Assembly: GCA_913062865.1 (NCBI GenBank)
Contig: CAJXWO010000005.1
Span: 1 to 64,000, forward strand
DNA length: 64,000 nt
Reading direction: 5' to 3'
Origin: an uncultured Paracoccaceae bacterium
GTDB taxonomy: Bacteria > Pseudomonadota > Alphaproteobacteria > Rhodobacterales > Rhodobacteraceae
How positions within the stretch are numbered: the stretch's first letter is position 1; the number at the start of each line of letters is the position of its first letter. Shown in pieces: positions 9,315 to 18,426 of this stretch. The notes below the pieces were generated by a model. The model was not told where the DNA came from and did no database searches. It worked only from the letters and a program-made list of their open reading frames with translations. A program made the translations under genes and the position numbers.

Positions 9315-11957
9315 TCAGAACCGGTCGAGCAGCCGTTCGAGATACTCCAGTTCAACGTCCGGGCGTTCGCCATCGCCCGACCGGCGGCGGATTTCATCCA
9401 ACAGCTCCTGCGCGCGACGATAGACGTCTTCGCCCTGCAAAAGCCCGTCTTGCGTTCCGATCTGGCCGCGGTTGCCCGCGCTGCGGCCCAACGGGTCCTG
9501 CTGTTGGCCGCCCGGGTCGCCCTGGGCGGTGCCTTGCGGGCCGCCGTTCTGCTGCTGTTGCTGTTGCGCCAGTGCCTCGCCCAGGTTGCGCATCCCTTCG
9601 CGCAGCGCTTCCATCGCTTCGGCCTGACGGTCGATGGCCTCGGCCAGATCATCGCTGCGCAGCGCCTCTTCGGCCCCGTCCATGGCCCGACCCGCCCGGT
9701 CGAGCGCGTCACGCGCGGCATCGCCTTCGGGCGTGCCCGCGCCGGGCAGGTTCTGGCTTTGACGGTTCAGCTCCTGGCGCAGCGCCTGCTGACGATCCGC
9801 GAGCGATTGTGCCGGATCCTGGCCTTGCTGGCCGTTCTGGCCGGGCTGACCCTGTTGGCCTTGGCCCTGACCCTGCCCGGGCTGCTGGCCCTGGCCTTGT
9901 CCGGGTTGCTGTCCCTGCCCCGGCTGCTGGCCCTGCTGCCCCTGGCCGGGCTGCTGCCCCTGTTGGCCTTGCTGGCCCTGTTGTCCCTGCTGACCCTGTT
10001 GCTGCCCCTGGCCGGGGTTGAACTGCTCTTGCAGATCGCGGAACGCCTGGTCGCTGAGCCCTTGCTGATTGCGCAGGGTTTCGGCCAGGCCTTCCATCGC
10101 TTGCTGGCCAGGCGATTGCTGACCCTGACCCTGGCCTTGGGTCACGCGCATGTTCTCCATCATCTCCTGCAGCTGGCGCAGCGCCTCTTGCGCCTCGGCC
10201 ATGCGGCCCTGTTCCATCAGCTCCTGGATGCGGTCCATCATGCGCTGCAAATCGTTCTGACTCATCTGCATCATGTTCTGGTCGCCCTGCTGCGGGTCAC
10301 CGTCCTGGCCCTCGTTCTGGGCTTGTCGGCTCAGCTGCCGCAGGTACTCGTCAGTCGCTTCGCGCAACTCCTGCATGAGCTGGGCAATCTCCTCGTCGCT
10401 GGCTCCGTTTCGCATCGCCTCCGACAGTTGGTCCTGCGCCCGGCGCAAACGCTCGAGTGCATCGCCCAGATCGCCCTCTTCCAATACGACGGCCAGGTCC
10501 CAAAGCGCCTGGGCGATCTCGTCCTGCTGCTCGGTGCTCATGCCAAAGGCGGCAAAGGTCTCCAGCCGCCGCAGGATGACCCGCAGACGTAGATAGGCGG
10601 TGGACGAGCGAAAGATGTCGTCGGGACGATGCGAGACGGCCCGCAGCATCTGGGCCACCCGATCCGCGTTGTCGCGGGTCCACAGAAGGTCGCGGCGCTG
10701 TTCGATCACCGCCGCCGCCAAGGGGTCGAAAAAGCGGCGCGCGGCAAGCCTGCGGGTTTCGGGCACGCTTTCGCCCGCCTGCTGGGCCGCATCGACCGCG
10801 CGCAGGGTGATCGTGACCGGCAGATTGGCCCAGGGGTGTTGGGAAAGATCCTCGATCACGGTCTCCTCGAAATCCGAACGCGATCCAGTGATCGGCATCG
10901 GCAGAGGCAGAACGATTTCGTCCCGCGGCTCAGGCTCGGCGGCCAGGCCATGCCGGCGATCGACCGCATCGAGATCCAGCGCAATCACCGCCTCGCCTGC
11001 AATGACGGCATAGTCGTCCTTGGCTGCGAAGGGCAGCGACAACTCGCCCCGCCCCGTGGCCTCGGCCTCGCCGGTCAGGCCAACCTCGGGCGGCATGTCA
11101 GGTGTCATGCTCACCGACCATTCCTGACCCGCGGGACCGTCGATGCTCAAGCTGCCCGATTGGGTGATTTCAAAATCCTGCACCGGGTCGGACGCCGGGG
11201 AGACCTCGCCCGTGCGGCCCGAGACGGTTTCCGACACGCTGAGCGCGCCCGGCTCGCCATACAGGCGCAGGGTCACGCGGCTGCCTTGGGGCGCTGTGAT
11301 CGTCCCGTCGAGGTCGTTGAGATAAAGCGCGGGCTTGCCGGTATAGGCAGGCGGCTCGACCCATCCTTCCCAGCTTGGGCCCGTGGCAACGGTCACGCCG
11401 CTGCCCGGTGCCATCTGGGTCACGGATCCGATCCGCCAGACCGACCCGAAAAGAAGCGCCACCGCCAAGGCCAAGAGTGCGACGTAACGCAAGGCGAAGG
11501 GGTCCCGGCTTGACACGCGCAGGTCCGGCTCCACCGCGTGCGCGGCCGCGGCGCGCTCTGCCATGCGCCGTTGATGCGCGGCCCAGACGGCACGCGATTG
11601 CGGGTCGGTGTCGCCGATCACGGGTTGATCGAGCAGCGCCTGGATCGGCCGGCCTGGCATGGTCTCATCGAGCCGGGCCAACGCCTCGTCCCGGGCGGGC
11701 CAGCGGAACTGCCGCGCTCCGCGCCACAGCGCCCAGACAGTCCCCGCCACCACCACGACGGCGGCCGCCCAGACAAGCTCGACCGAAAGGGTGTCCTGAA
11801 GGCCCAGCATCAAGGCCGCAAGTACAAGTGCAAGGATCGACCACAGCGGCCAGAAGCCCCGTACGAGCCGTTCCGCCACCATGCCGGCCTGCGTCAGAAC
11901 CAACGGTCGGCAGATCCGTGCCAGCGTGTCCGTGGATGCCTGCTCAGCGTTGCTCAT
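9315..11957 (-). CDS. TIGR02302/DUF4175-type membrane protein with Q/G-rich repeats
   Basis: An 880-aa protein of an alphaproteobacterial family known by its low-complexity C-terminal half. Two hydrophobic segments lie near residues 30-80, with a third near 155-175 (YVALLALAVALLFGSVW). An Ig-like/beta-rich periplasmic region extends to about 400. From about 470 onward the sequence is predicted helical and extremely rich in Gln, Gly, Met and Glu, including a run of GQQGQQ and PGQGQ repeats at about 640-720. No catalytic motif is visible and the function is unknown. It is encoded just upstream of lysA in coordinates, on the same strand. The long Leu-rich ORFs on the opposite strand are shadows of the Gln codons. 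Confidence 0.85.
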   Translation of the reverse strand: MSNAEQASTDTLARICRPLVLTQAGMVAERLVRGFWPLWSILALVLAALMLGLQDTLSVELVWAAAVVVVAGTVWALWRGARQFRWPARDEALARLDETMPGRPIQALLDQPVIGDTDPQSRAVWAAHQRRMAERAAAAHAVEPDLRVSSRDPFALRYVALLALAVALLFGSVWRIGSVTQMAPGSGVTVATGPSWEGWVEPPAYTGKPALYLNDLDGTITAPQGSRVTLRLYGEPGALSVSETVSGRTGEVSPASDPVQDFEITQSGSLSIDGPAGQEWSVSMTPDMPPEVGLTGEAEATGRGELSLPFAAKDDYAVIAGEAVIALDLDAVDRRHGLAAEPEPRDEIVLPLPMPITGSRSDFEETVIEDLSQHPWANLPVTITLRAVDAAQQAGESVPETRRLAARRFFDPLAAAVIEQRRDLLWTRDNADRVAQMLRAVSHRPDDIFRSSTAYLRLRVILRRLETFAAFGMSTEQQDEIAQALWDLAVVLEEGDLGDALERLRRAQDQLSEAMRNGASDEEIAQLMQELREATDEYLRQLSRQAQNEGQDGDPQQGDQNMMQMSQNDLQRMMDRIQELMEQGRMAEAQEALRQLQEMMENMRVTQGQGQGQQSPGQQAMEGLAETLRNQQGLSDQAFRDLQEQFNPGQGQQQGQQGQQGQQGQQGQQPGQGQQGQQPGQGQQPGQGQGQQPGQGQGQGQQGQPGQNGQQGQDPAQSLADRQQALRQELNRQSQNLPGAGTPEGDAARDALDRAGRAMDGAEEALRSDDLAEAIDRQAEAMEALREGMRNLGEALAQQQQQQNGGPQGTAQGDPGGQQQDPLGRSAGNRGQIGTQDGLLQGEDVYRRAQELLDEIRRRSGDGERPDVELEYLERLLDRF

Positions 11958-11993
11958 GCCTGTATCCCGCGCAGTGCCCCGCGCGGAATAGCG

Positions 11994-13259
11994 CTAGAGC
12001 CATTCGGGGATGGTATCGCGATTTATGATGTCGTCAAAGGTCGGGCGCGGACGGATCACCGCCCACCGATCGCCATTCACCATCACCTCGGGGATCAGGG
12101 GCCGGGTGTTGTATTCGCTCGACATCACCGCGCCATAGGCGCCTGCACTGCGAAATGCCACCAGATCGCCCAGTTCGAGCGGCGCAAGCGGCCTTTGGCG
12201 GGCGAATGTGTCGCCGCTTTCGCAAACCGGGCCGACAATATCAAAGGGCTGCATGTCAACGCCAGGCGCGGCTTCGACCACGGGCACAATATCGTGATAT
12301 GCCTCGTACATGGCCGGTCGGATCAGATCGTTCATCGCCGCGTCGAGAATCACGAAGTCGCGCCCCTCGCCATTCTTGAGATAAACCACCTGGGTCACGA
12401 GGATGCCCGCATTGCCCGCGATCAGCCGCCCGGGCTCGATCTCGACCTCGCAGCCCATGTGTCCGACCTCGTCCTTGATGAGCTGGCCGTATTCCGTGGG
12501 CAGCGGAGGCGCCTCGTTCGAGCGGGTGTAGGGAATGCCAAGTCCCCCGCCCAGGTCGAGCCGCGTGATCTCGTGCCCGTCGGCGCGCAGGGTCTCGGTC
12601 AGCTCGGCCACCTTGCGATAGGCCAGGCGGAACGGCTCGAGTTCGGTCAGTTGCGAGCCGATATGCACGTCGATCCCGATAACCTCGAGCCCCGGCAGCC
12701 GCGCGGCATGGGCATAGACCTCGCGGGCGCGGGAGATGGGGATGCCGAACTTGTTCTCGGATTTGCCGGTGGCGATCTTGGCGTGTGTCTTGGCGTCCAC
12801 GTCCGGGTTCACGCGCACGGTGATGGGCGCCACTGTGCCCAGCTCGGTCGCGACGCGGCTGATCACCTCCATCTCGGGCTCGGATTCCACGTTGAACTGA
12901 CGGATACCGCCGGTCAGCGCCGCGCGGATCTCGTCTTCGGTCTTGCCGACGCCCGAGAACACGATCCGCTCGCCCGGCACGCCCGCAGCCTTGGCGCGCG
13001 CGTATTCGCCGCCCGATACCACATCCATGCCGGCACCCAGCGCCGCCAGCGTTTTCAGGATCGCCTGGTTGCTGGCGGCCTTCATCGCGTAGCAGACAAG
13101 GTGGTCGATCCCGTCAAGCGCCTCGTCAAAGAGCCGGAAATGCCGGGTCAACGTCGCGGTGGAATACAGGTAGAAGGGCGTGCCAACCGCTGCCGCGATC
13201 TCGGGCACCGGGACGTCTTCGGCGTGCAGCACGCCATTCTGGTAGACGAAATGATCCAT
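11994..13259 (-). CDS. lysA: Diaminopimelate decarboxylase
   Basis: PLP-dependent enzyme that decarboxylates meso-diaminopimelate to L-lysine, the last step of lysine biosynthesis; 421 aa, normal length. The Schiff-base lysine is in CYAMKAASN (about residue 60). SGGEYARAKAAG, the HIGSQLTE loop, the glycine-rich LDLGGGLGIPY phosphate-binding region, EPGRLIAGNAG and the C-terminal CESGDTFA cysteine motif are all present. It is followed on the minus strand by the TIGR02302 gene and preceded by the DUF2834, lipoprotein and argH genes, an arrangement that looks like an argH-to-lysA transcript. Confidence 0.96.
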   Translation of the reverse strand: MDHFVYQNGVLHAEDVPVPEIAAAVGTPFYLYSTATLTRHFRLFDEALDGIDHLVCYAMKAASNQAILKTLAALGAGMDVVSGGEYARAKAAGVPGERIVFSGVGKTEDEIRAALTGGIRQFNVESEPEMEVISRVATELGTVAPITVRVNPDVDAKTHAKIATGKSENKFGIPISRAREVYAHAARLPGLEVIGIDVHIGSQLTELEPFRLAYRKVAELTETLRADGHEITRLDLGGGLGIPYTRSNEAPPLPTEYGQLIKDEVGHMGCEVEIEPGRLIAGNAGILVTQVVYLKNGEGRDFVILDAAMNDLIRPAMYEAYHDIVPVVEAAPGVDMQPFDIVGPVCESGDTFARQRPLAPLELGDLVAFRSAGAYGAVMSSEYNTRPLIPEVMVNGDRWAVIRPRPTFDDIINRDTIPEWL

Positions 13260-13319
13260 GACGCGGCTCTTAACAGAACGGCGGCGCGGCGCAATCGCCG
13301 TCGCCCTGGGTCGTGACCC

Positions 13320-13637
13320 TCAGGTCACCGGGCGGGTGCGCAGGAACAGGTAGAGCGGCAGACCGCAGCTGACCCCAATGCAGAACGTGGCGGGGATCGC
13401 GATCAGCGCCAGCCAGTTCCGGCGGGTGAAGGTTTCGGCCAGGATCCAGATCGTCAGCGCAATGGCTGCGATGGTCAGATCCCAGACCAGACCGGTGGTC
13501 GAGGCGTTGACATACCACGCGTCGATCAAACCCGAGAGGCCGGTGCCCGTCTCGTTCATGTAGGTTACGAACCAGTACATCGGGTGGATCGCGCCCCAGA
13601 TGGCGAGGGCGAGGTAGATCATGCGCAGGGGGGACAT
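13320..13637 (-). CDS. DUF2834 family membrane protein
   Basis: A 105-aa protein with three hydrophobic segments: MIYLALAIWGAIHPMYWFV at the N-terminus, VWDLTIAAIALTIWILAE in the middle and LALIAIPATFCIGVSCGLPLYLFL at the end. This matches the DUF2834 family of small bacterial and cyanobacterial membrane proteins, whose function is unknown. It sits between lysA and the small lipoprotein gene on the same strand with a 13-nt gap to the latter, so it is probably in the argH transcript. Confidence 0.75.
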   Translation of the reverse strand: MSPLRMIYLALAIWGAIHPMYWFVTYMNETGTGLSGLIDAWYVNASTTGLVWDLTIAAIALTIWILAETFTRRNWLALIAIPATFCIGVSCGLPLYLFLRTRPVT

Positions 13638-13650
13638 GGGCAGAAGCTCC

Positions 13651-13824
13651 TTACAGGCCGACCGACACGGTCACGGGGCCCTTGCGCAGGTTGACCTCGG
13701 TCGCTGTGCTGACTCCGTCCGATACGATGGTCACACTTTGTGTCACGGTCGGGCGCACCGGGTCGCCATCGACACCACAGCCCGCCAAGGCCGCAAGCGT
13801 CAGGATCAGGCCAAGCCGTTTCAT
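13651..13824 (-). CDS. Small lipoprotein overlapping argH
   Basis: A 57-aa ORF too short for the ORF track. It begins [20 protein letters not shown], a signal peptide with lipobox LAGC (Cys16), and ends [10 protein letters not shown]. Its ATG overlaps the argH stop codon in an ATGA arrangement, which argues strongly for translation. The mature part is only about 42 residues and rich in Val and Thr. Small lipoproteins next to argH are, as far as I recall, common in Rhodobacteraceae and usually annotated as hypothetical. The function is unknown. Confidence 0.8.
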   Translation of the reverse strand: MKRLGLILTLAALAGCGVDGDPVRPTVTQSVTIVSDGVSTATEVNLRKGPVTVSVGL

Positions 13825-15212
13825 GCCAGCACCTCCTTCCAGCGGGCGATCTGGGCGCGCACCTGCTCCGGTGCCGTGCCACCGTAAGAGGTACGCGAGG
13901 CGACCGAGTTTTCAACGGTCAACACGTTGAACACATCCTCGGTGATGCCGTCGTGGACGTCTTGCATGTCGGCAAGGGTCAGGTCGGGCAGGTCGCAGCC
14001 CTTGGCCTCGGCCAGGGCGACCAACGATCCGGTGACGTGGTGGGCCTCGCGGAAGGGCAGGTTCAGCACGCGCACCAGCCAGTCGGCCAGGTCGGTCGCG
14101 GTGGAGAACCCGTTGCCCGCCGCGGCCGCAAGAGCCTCGCGGTTGCCGGTCATGTCGCGCACCATGCCTTCCATCGCGGCGAGCGCCAGCATCAGGCTGT
14201 CGGCGGCGTCAAAAACCTGTTCCTTGTCTTCCTGCATGTCCTTGGAATAGGCCAGCGGCAGGCCCTTCATCACCGTCATCAGCGCGACAGTCGCCCCGAA
14301 GATGCGCCCGACCTTGGCGCGGATCAACTCGGCCGCGTCCGGGTTCTTTTTCTGCGGCATGATCGACGAGCCGGTCGAAAAGCGATCCGACAGCGTGACA
14401 AAGCGGAACTGGGCCGAGGACCAGATCACCAGCTCTTCGGCAAAGCGCGACAGGTGCATCGCGCAGATCGACGCCGCCGACAGGAACTCCAGCGCGAAGT
14501 CCCGGTCGCTCACCGCGTCGAGCGAATTGGCCGCCGGCCGGTCGAAACCCAGCGCCTTGGCCGTCATCTCGCGGTCGATTGGGAACGAGGTCCCAGCCAG
14601 CGCCGCCGCCCCAAGGGGGCATTCGTTCATGCGCGCCCGTGCATCGCGGAACCGCGACAGGTCGCGGCCCAGCATCTCGACATAGGCCATCATGTGATGG
14701 CCCCATGTCACCGGCTGGGCGGTTTGCAGATGGGTGAACCCGGGCATCACCCAGTCCGCCCCGGCCTCGGCCTGGGCGAGGAGCGCGCGCATGAGCGCGA
14801 TGAGCCCTGCCTCGGCCGCGTCGATCTGGTCGCGCACCCACAGCTTGAAATCCGTCGCCACCTGGTCGTTGCGGCTGCGGCCCGTGTGCAAGCGGCCCGC
14901 CGGTTCGCCGATCAGCTCTTTCAGCCGTGCTTCCACATTCATGTGGATGTCCTCTAGCGCGGTCGAGAACGCGAACTGGCCGCCCTCGATCTCTGACAAG
15001 ACCGTGAGCAACCCTTCCCGAATGGCTGCTGCATCGCTATCGCTTAGAATGCCCGTGGCGGCCAGCATCGCCGCATGGGCACGCGAACCGGCAATGTCCT
15101 GCGCGGCAAGCCGCTGGTCGAACCCGATAGAGGCGTTGATCGCCTCCATGATGGCATCGGGGCCGGCGGCGAAGCGTCCGCCCCACATCTGGTTCGAGGT
15201 CTGATCGGTCAT
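13821..15212 (-). CDS. argH: Argininosuccinate lyase
   Basis: Cleaves argininosuccinate to arginine and fumarate, the last step of arginine biosynthesis; 463 aa. Family signatures include [14 protein letters not shown] at the N-terminus, [13 protein letters not shown], the [17 protein letters not shown] block and the fumarase/lyase signature [13 protein letters not shown] chose ATG 15212 ([10 protein letters not shown]); the 49-residue extension in the ORF track is antisense to the divergent thioredoxin gene. Only 21 bp separate its start codon from that of the divergent gene. Confidence 0.96.
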   Translation of the reverse strand: MTDQTSNQMWGGRFAAGPDAIMEAINASIGFDQRLAAQDIAGSRAHAAMLAATGILSDSDAAAIREGLLTVLSEIEGGQFAFSTALEDIHMNVEARLKELIGEPAGRLHTGRSRNDQVATDFKLWVRDQIDAAEAGLIALMRALLAQAEAGADWVMPGFTHLQTAQPVTWGHHMMAYVEMLGRDLSRFRDARARMNECPLGAAALAGTSFPIDREMTAKALGFDRPAANSLDAVSDRDFALEFLSAASICAMHLSRFAEELVIWSSAQFRFVTLSDRFSTGSSIMPQKKNPDAAELIRAKVGRIFGATVALMTVMKGLPLAYSKDMQEDKEQVFDAADSLMLALAAMEGMVRDMTGNREALAAAAGNGFSTATDLADWLVRVLNLPFREAHHVTGSLVALAEAKGCDLPDLTLADMQDVHDGITEDVFNVLTVENSVASRTSYGGTAPEQVRAQIARWKEVLA

Positions 15213-15233
15213 GGATGCGCCTTTGGAGGAAGT

Positions 15234-15800
15234 ATGAAACGGATCTTTGCCGCGTTGCTTTATACGGGCCTGGCCCTGGGCGCAAATCCCGCCCTTGCCG
15301 CCGACACCGCCGCGCTCGAGGCGCTGCGCGACGGCGACATGAAAAAGCTCAACTTCCACACCGACGCGGTCGAGATTTCCGATATCGCGTTCCTGGCCGA
15401 GGATGGCGGCGAGGCGCGGCTGGGCGACTACGCGGGCAAGTATGTGGTGCTGAATTTCTGGGCCACATGGTGCGCCCCCTGCCGCAAGGAGATGCCGCAG
15501 CTGTCAGAGCTTCAGACCGAACTGGGCGGCGAACGCTTCGAGGTCGTGACCGTCGCCACGGGCCGCAACGCGCCCCAGGCCATCGACCGTTTTTTCGACG
15601 AGATCGGCGTGACCAACCTGCCCAAGCATCGCGACCCCAAGCAGGCACTGGCCCGCCAGATGGCCGTTCTGGGCCTGCCGATCACCGTGATCCTCGACCC
15701 AGAGGGGCGCGAGATCGCGCGCCTGCGCGGTGATGCAGACTGGTCGTCGGACAGCGCCAAGGCCATCGTAGCGGCCCTGATCGAAGGCACCGAAAGCTAA
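15234..15800 (+). CDS. TlpA-like thioredoxin-fold protein (periplasmic)
   Basis: A 188-aa exported thioredoxin-fold protein. The N-terminal signal peptide ([23 protein letters not shown]) is followed by a TlpA/ResA-like domain with the redox motif WCAPC in [17 protein letters not shown] and the cis-Pro region [13 protein letters not shown]. It probably reduces or isomerises periplasmic disulphides, for example during cytochrome c maturation; the precise partner is unknown. The ATG at 15234 follows GGAGGA, a strong ribosome-binding site, and replaces the longer ORF-track start. It is divergent from argH with only 21 bp between starts. Confidence 0.9.
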   Translation: MKRIFAALLYTGLALGANPALAADTAALEALRDGDMKKLNFHTDAVEISDIAFLAEDGGEARLGDYAGKYVVLNFWATWCAPCRKEMPQLSELQTELGGERFEVVTVATGRNAPQAIDRFFDEIGVTNLPKHRDPKQALARQMAVLGLPITVILDPEGREIARLRGDADWSSDSAKAIVAALIEGTES

Positions 15801-15809
15801 AGCCGAAAA

Positions 15810-15833
15810 CGGCGGCCCGAAGGCCGCCGGTTC
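15810..15833. terminator. Convergent hairpin, terminator candidate
   Basis: Perfect 8-bp stem CGGCGGCC / GGCCGCCG around a CGAA tetraloop. On the minus strand the stem is followed by a short T-run (GTTTTCGG), consistent with termination of the peroxidase gene transcript; it also lies 10 nt after the thioredoxin-gene stop, so it may work in both directions. Confidence 0.6.
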
Positions 15834-15854
15834 CGTGAGTGATCGGTCTTGGTC

Positions 15855-16904
15855 TTACTGAACCACGTCGCCCGTCGGGCGTGGCGTGGCCGCAGTTTCT
15901 GCAGGCAGGATCGGATAGACCACCTCGGGCACCTCGCCGGTCAGCGATTCGAGGAAAGCGGTGATGTAGCCCACTTCCTCTTCGCTCAGTTCCGCACCCA
16001 GCTGCGAGCTGGCCATGATGTCGACGGCCGTGTTCAGATCCCAGACCTGGCCCGAGTGGAAATAGGGCGCGGTCACCGCGATGTTGCGCAGGGGCGAGGC
16101 GCGGAAGACATACTCGTCATCCACCGTTTCGGTCACGGCAAAGCGGCCCTTGTCACCCACGGGAAGAATATCCGCCCCGGGTTTTTCGATCAGGCCGAAG
16201 GGATAGTAGCCGTTGCCGCCCAGGTTCACACCGTTGTGGCAGCTGGCGCAGCCCGAATCGACGAACAGCTCGAGCCCCTTCAACTGGTCCTCGCTCAGCG
16301 CCGCATCGTCGCCGTTCAACCAGGCGTCGAAGGGCGCGGGCGTGATCAGCGTGGCCTCGTAGGCCTCGATCGCCTTGGCGAAATTGTCAAAGGTCACCGG
16401 ATCGCCCTCGTCGGGGAAGGACGCCTCGAACCACTCGATATATTGCGGCATCGAGTTCAGCGTGGCGATCACGTTGTCGGGCGTGTTGGCCATCTCGACA
16501 CCGGCCTGCACCGGGCCCTTGGCTTGCTCCGCGAGGTCGGGCGCACGGCCATCCCAGAACTGCGCCTCGTTGAAGATCGCGTTCAGCACGGTGGGCGAGT
16601 TGCGCGGTCCCTTCTGCCAGCCATGCCCGATCGAGGTGGGCATGTTGTCATCCCCGCCGGTCGCCAGGTTGTGGCACGAGTTGCAGGAAAACACGCCCGA
16701 GGCCGACATGCGCGGGTCAAAGAACAGCGCCTTGCCCAGGTCGATCTTTTCCGGGGTGATCGGATTGTCATTGACCGCAGGCACGGTCGACGGCAGCGGC
16801 TTGAAGAATTCCAGCGCATACTCGCGCAACTCGTTGGCCTGGGCGGCTTGGGCCAACCCGATGGCGGCGACGGTGCCTAGGATGGTGGCCTTGGACAGGG
16901 ACAT
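15855..16904 (-). CDS. Di-haem cytochrome c peroxidase (MauG/CcpA family)
   Basis: A 349-aa periplasmic protein with a signal peptide (ATILGTVAAIGLAQAAQA) and two haem c sites, CNSCH (about residue 75) and CASCH (about residue 220), the hallmark of bacterial di-haem peroxidases. The family uses electrons from small cytochromes or cupredoxins to reduce H2O2, while MauG members oxidise protein side chains; this sequence has the plain CcpA/MauG two-haem form with no extra domain. A near-perfect FNR-type box lies 80 bp upstream, fitting induction at low oxygen. No mau genes are nearby, so a peroxidase role is more likely than cofactor maturation. Confidence 0.87.
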   Translation of the reverse strand: MSLSKATILGTVAAIGLAQAAQANELREYALEFFKPLPSTVPAVNDNPITPEKIDLGKALFFDPRMSASGVFSCNSCHNLATGGDDNMPTSIGHGWQKGPRNSPTVLNAIFNEAQFWDGRAPDLAEQAKGPVQAGVEMANTPDNVIATLNSMPQYIEWFEASFPDEGDPVTFDNFAKAIEAYEATLITPAPFDAWLNGDDAALSEDQLKGLELFVDSGCASCHNGVNLGGNGYYPFGLIEKPGADILPVGDKGRFAVTETVDDEYVFRASPLRNIAVTAPYFHSGQVWDLNTAVDIMASSQLGAELSEEEVGYITAFLESLTGEVPEVVYPILPAETAATPRPTGDVVQ

Positions 16905-16983
16905 AATGCTGTGCTCCTTAACGAAAAAGACTCGCGCGTCTCGTTCCCTGAACCTCTTTTAGAAGGGTTCCAGACCCGGTCAT

Positions 16984-16997
16984 TTGAGGCAGATCAA
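16984..16997. promoter_or_regulatory. FNR/FnrL-type box upstream of the di-haem peroxidase gene
   Basis: The sequence TTGAGGCAGATCAA matches the Crp/Fnr-family consensus TTGAT-N4-ATCAA at 9 of 10 arm positions. It is centred about 86 bp upstream of the peroxidase ATG (minus strand) and about 100 bp upstream of the divergent gene at 17092. FNR-class control of cytochrome c peroxidases is known in other proteobacteria; assignment to FnrL rather than a Dnr/NnrR relative is inference. Confidence 0.65.
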
Positions 16998-17091
16998 TCC
17001 CGAACCAATTTTCCCGCAGGCATGCCCTGACGCCACGCCAAAGTTGACAGCGCCTGCGCCAGGTTTTCCAATCCGACGCACGGAGGAGCAC

Positions 17092-17487
17092 ATGCCGCTG
17101 GAGCTGTTGTTGGCGCTGGTTGTCGGGGGCATCGCGGGGATCGTCGCGGTGTTGCACCTGTTGGGCCTGTCGCATCGCAAGCGGCTGGACAGCGACGCGG
17201 CCGCCAGAGCCGCCTGGCTGCGCGAGTTCCCCGAGGCGCTGCCCCATCATGTCACCCTGTGCCGCGACGGGCATGCGGCGCTGATCGCCACGGACCGGGG
17301 CGAGGGCATCGTGTGGTCCATGGGCGCCGACACCACCGCGCGCTGGCTGACCGGGGCCAGCCTTACACGTACCAACCAGGGCCTGACTGTCCGTCTGACC
17401 GATTACACCGCCCCGCGCATCGACCTGCGCCTGTCCGAAGACGAAACGGAGGCGTGGGCCAAGGAACTGAAAGAGACCGCTGCATGA
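17092..17487 (+). CDS. Hypothetical membrane-anchored protein coupled to sterol-desaturase-family gene
   Basis: A 131-aa protein with an N-terminal transmembrane segment (LELLLALVVGGIAGIVAVLHLL) and a soluble C-terminal part of about 100 residues. I do not recognise a domain. The ATG at 17092 follows CGGAGGAGC, a strong ribosome-binding site; the upstream extension in the ORF track runs across the FNR-type box. Its stop overlaps the next gene's start (ATGA), so the product probably works with, or is expressed alongside, the membrane desaturase-like enzyme. Confidence 0.75.
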   Translation: MPLELLLALVVGGIAGIVAVLHLLGLSHRKRLDSDAAARAAWLREFPEALPHHVTLCRDGHAALIATDRGEGIVWSMGADTTARWLTGASLTRTNQGLTVRLTDYTAPRIDLRLSEDETEAWAKELKETAA

Positions 17488-18413
17488 CCGATCAACTGAC
17501 CTATCCCGATGTCGTCCAGATGGCGGTGCCCTTCTTCATCGCCGCGATCCTGCTGGAGCTGACCTGGATCGTCCTCAAGGGGCGCGGAGGGCGCTACGAG
17601 ACCCGCGATGCGCTGACATCGCTGATCATGGGGGCGGGCAACGTGGCCTCGGGCATCCTGTTGGGCTTTATCGCCTATGGCTTCTTCATGCTCTTGTGGG
17701 AGATCACGCCGCTCGATCTAGGGACCGCGTGGTGGGTCGTGCTTTTGTGCTTCGTTCTGGACGATCTGCGCTACTACTGGGTGCACCGCTTCGGGCACCG
17801 CATTCGCTGGGTCTGGGCAAGCCATGTGAACCACCACTCGTCCCAGCACTACAACCTGACCACCGCGCTGCGCCAGACATGGACGGGCACCTTCACATTC
17901 ATGATGATCGTACGCGCGCCGCTGATTCTGTTGGGTTTTCACCCGGCGATGGTGCTGTTCTGCGGCGGGCTGAACCTGATCTACCAGTTCTGGATCCATA
18001 CCGAGGCGATCGGCCGGATGCCCCGCTGGGTCGAGGCGGTGATGAACACGCCATCGCACCACCGCGTCCACCATGGCCGCAACGCCCGCTATCTCGATGC
18101 CAATTACGCGGGTGTCTTCATTGTCTGGGACAAGCTCTTTGGCACCTTTGTGCCCGAGCAGGACAGCGAAAAGGTGGATTATGGCCTTGTCAACAACCTG
18201 GGCACCTTCAACCCGATCCGCGTGGCGTTTCACGAATGGGTCGGCATCTGGAAGGATGTGACCCAACCGGGCCTGACCCTGCGCGAACGCCTGATGTATG
18301 CCGTGGCCCCACCGGGCTGGAGCCATGACGGATCGCGCGATACGTCAGAGGCGATCAAGGCCAAGCATCTGGCCCGCCATCCCGAGGACAAGGGTACGCC
18401 GGGCTTCACCTGA
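17484..18413 (+). CDS. Sterol desaturase/fatty acid hydroxylase family protein
   Basis: A 309-aa membrane di-iron enzyme of the fatty acid hydroxylase superfamily. The histidine boxes are clear: HRFGH (about residue 96), HVNHHSS (about 115) and HRVHHGRN (about 193). Hydrophobic segments flank them (VPFFIAAILLELTWIVL; LLGFIAYGFFMLLWEI; FMMIVRAPLILLGF). Members hydroxylate or desaturate sterols, fatty acids, sphingoid bases or carotenoids; the substrate here cannot be read from sequence. It begins in an ATGA overlap with the upstream gene, and an apparent promoter with a PpsR-type palindrome follows its stop. Confidence 0.88.
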   Translation: MTDQLTYPDVVQMAVPFFIAAILLELTWIVLKGRGGRYETRDALTSLIMGAGNVASGILLGFIAYGFFMLLWEITPLDLGTAWWVVLLCFVLDDLRYYWVHRFGHRIRWVWASHVNHHSSQHYNLTTALRQTWTGTFTFMMIVRAPLILLGFHPAMVLFCGGLNLIYQFWIHTEAIGRMPRWVEAVMNTPSHHRVHHGRNARYLDANYAGVFIVWDKLFGTFVPEQDSEKVDYGLVNNLGTFNPIRVAFHEWVGIWKDVTQPGLTLRERLMYAVAPPGWSHDGSRDTSEAIKAKHLARHPEDKGTPGFT

Positions 18414-18426
18414 GCCGACAGGCAAT

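Noticed and set aside
9450-10592. Long Leu-rich ORFs (380 aa and 238 aa) antisense to the TIGR02302-type gene
   Set aside because: They are the complement of Gln/Gly/Glu-rich codons (CTG read from CAG); no start signal or family feature, and the minus-strand frame has a full family-like protein.
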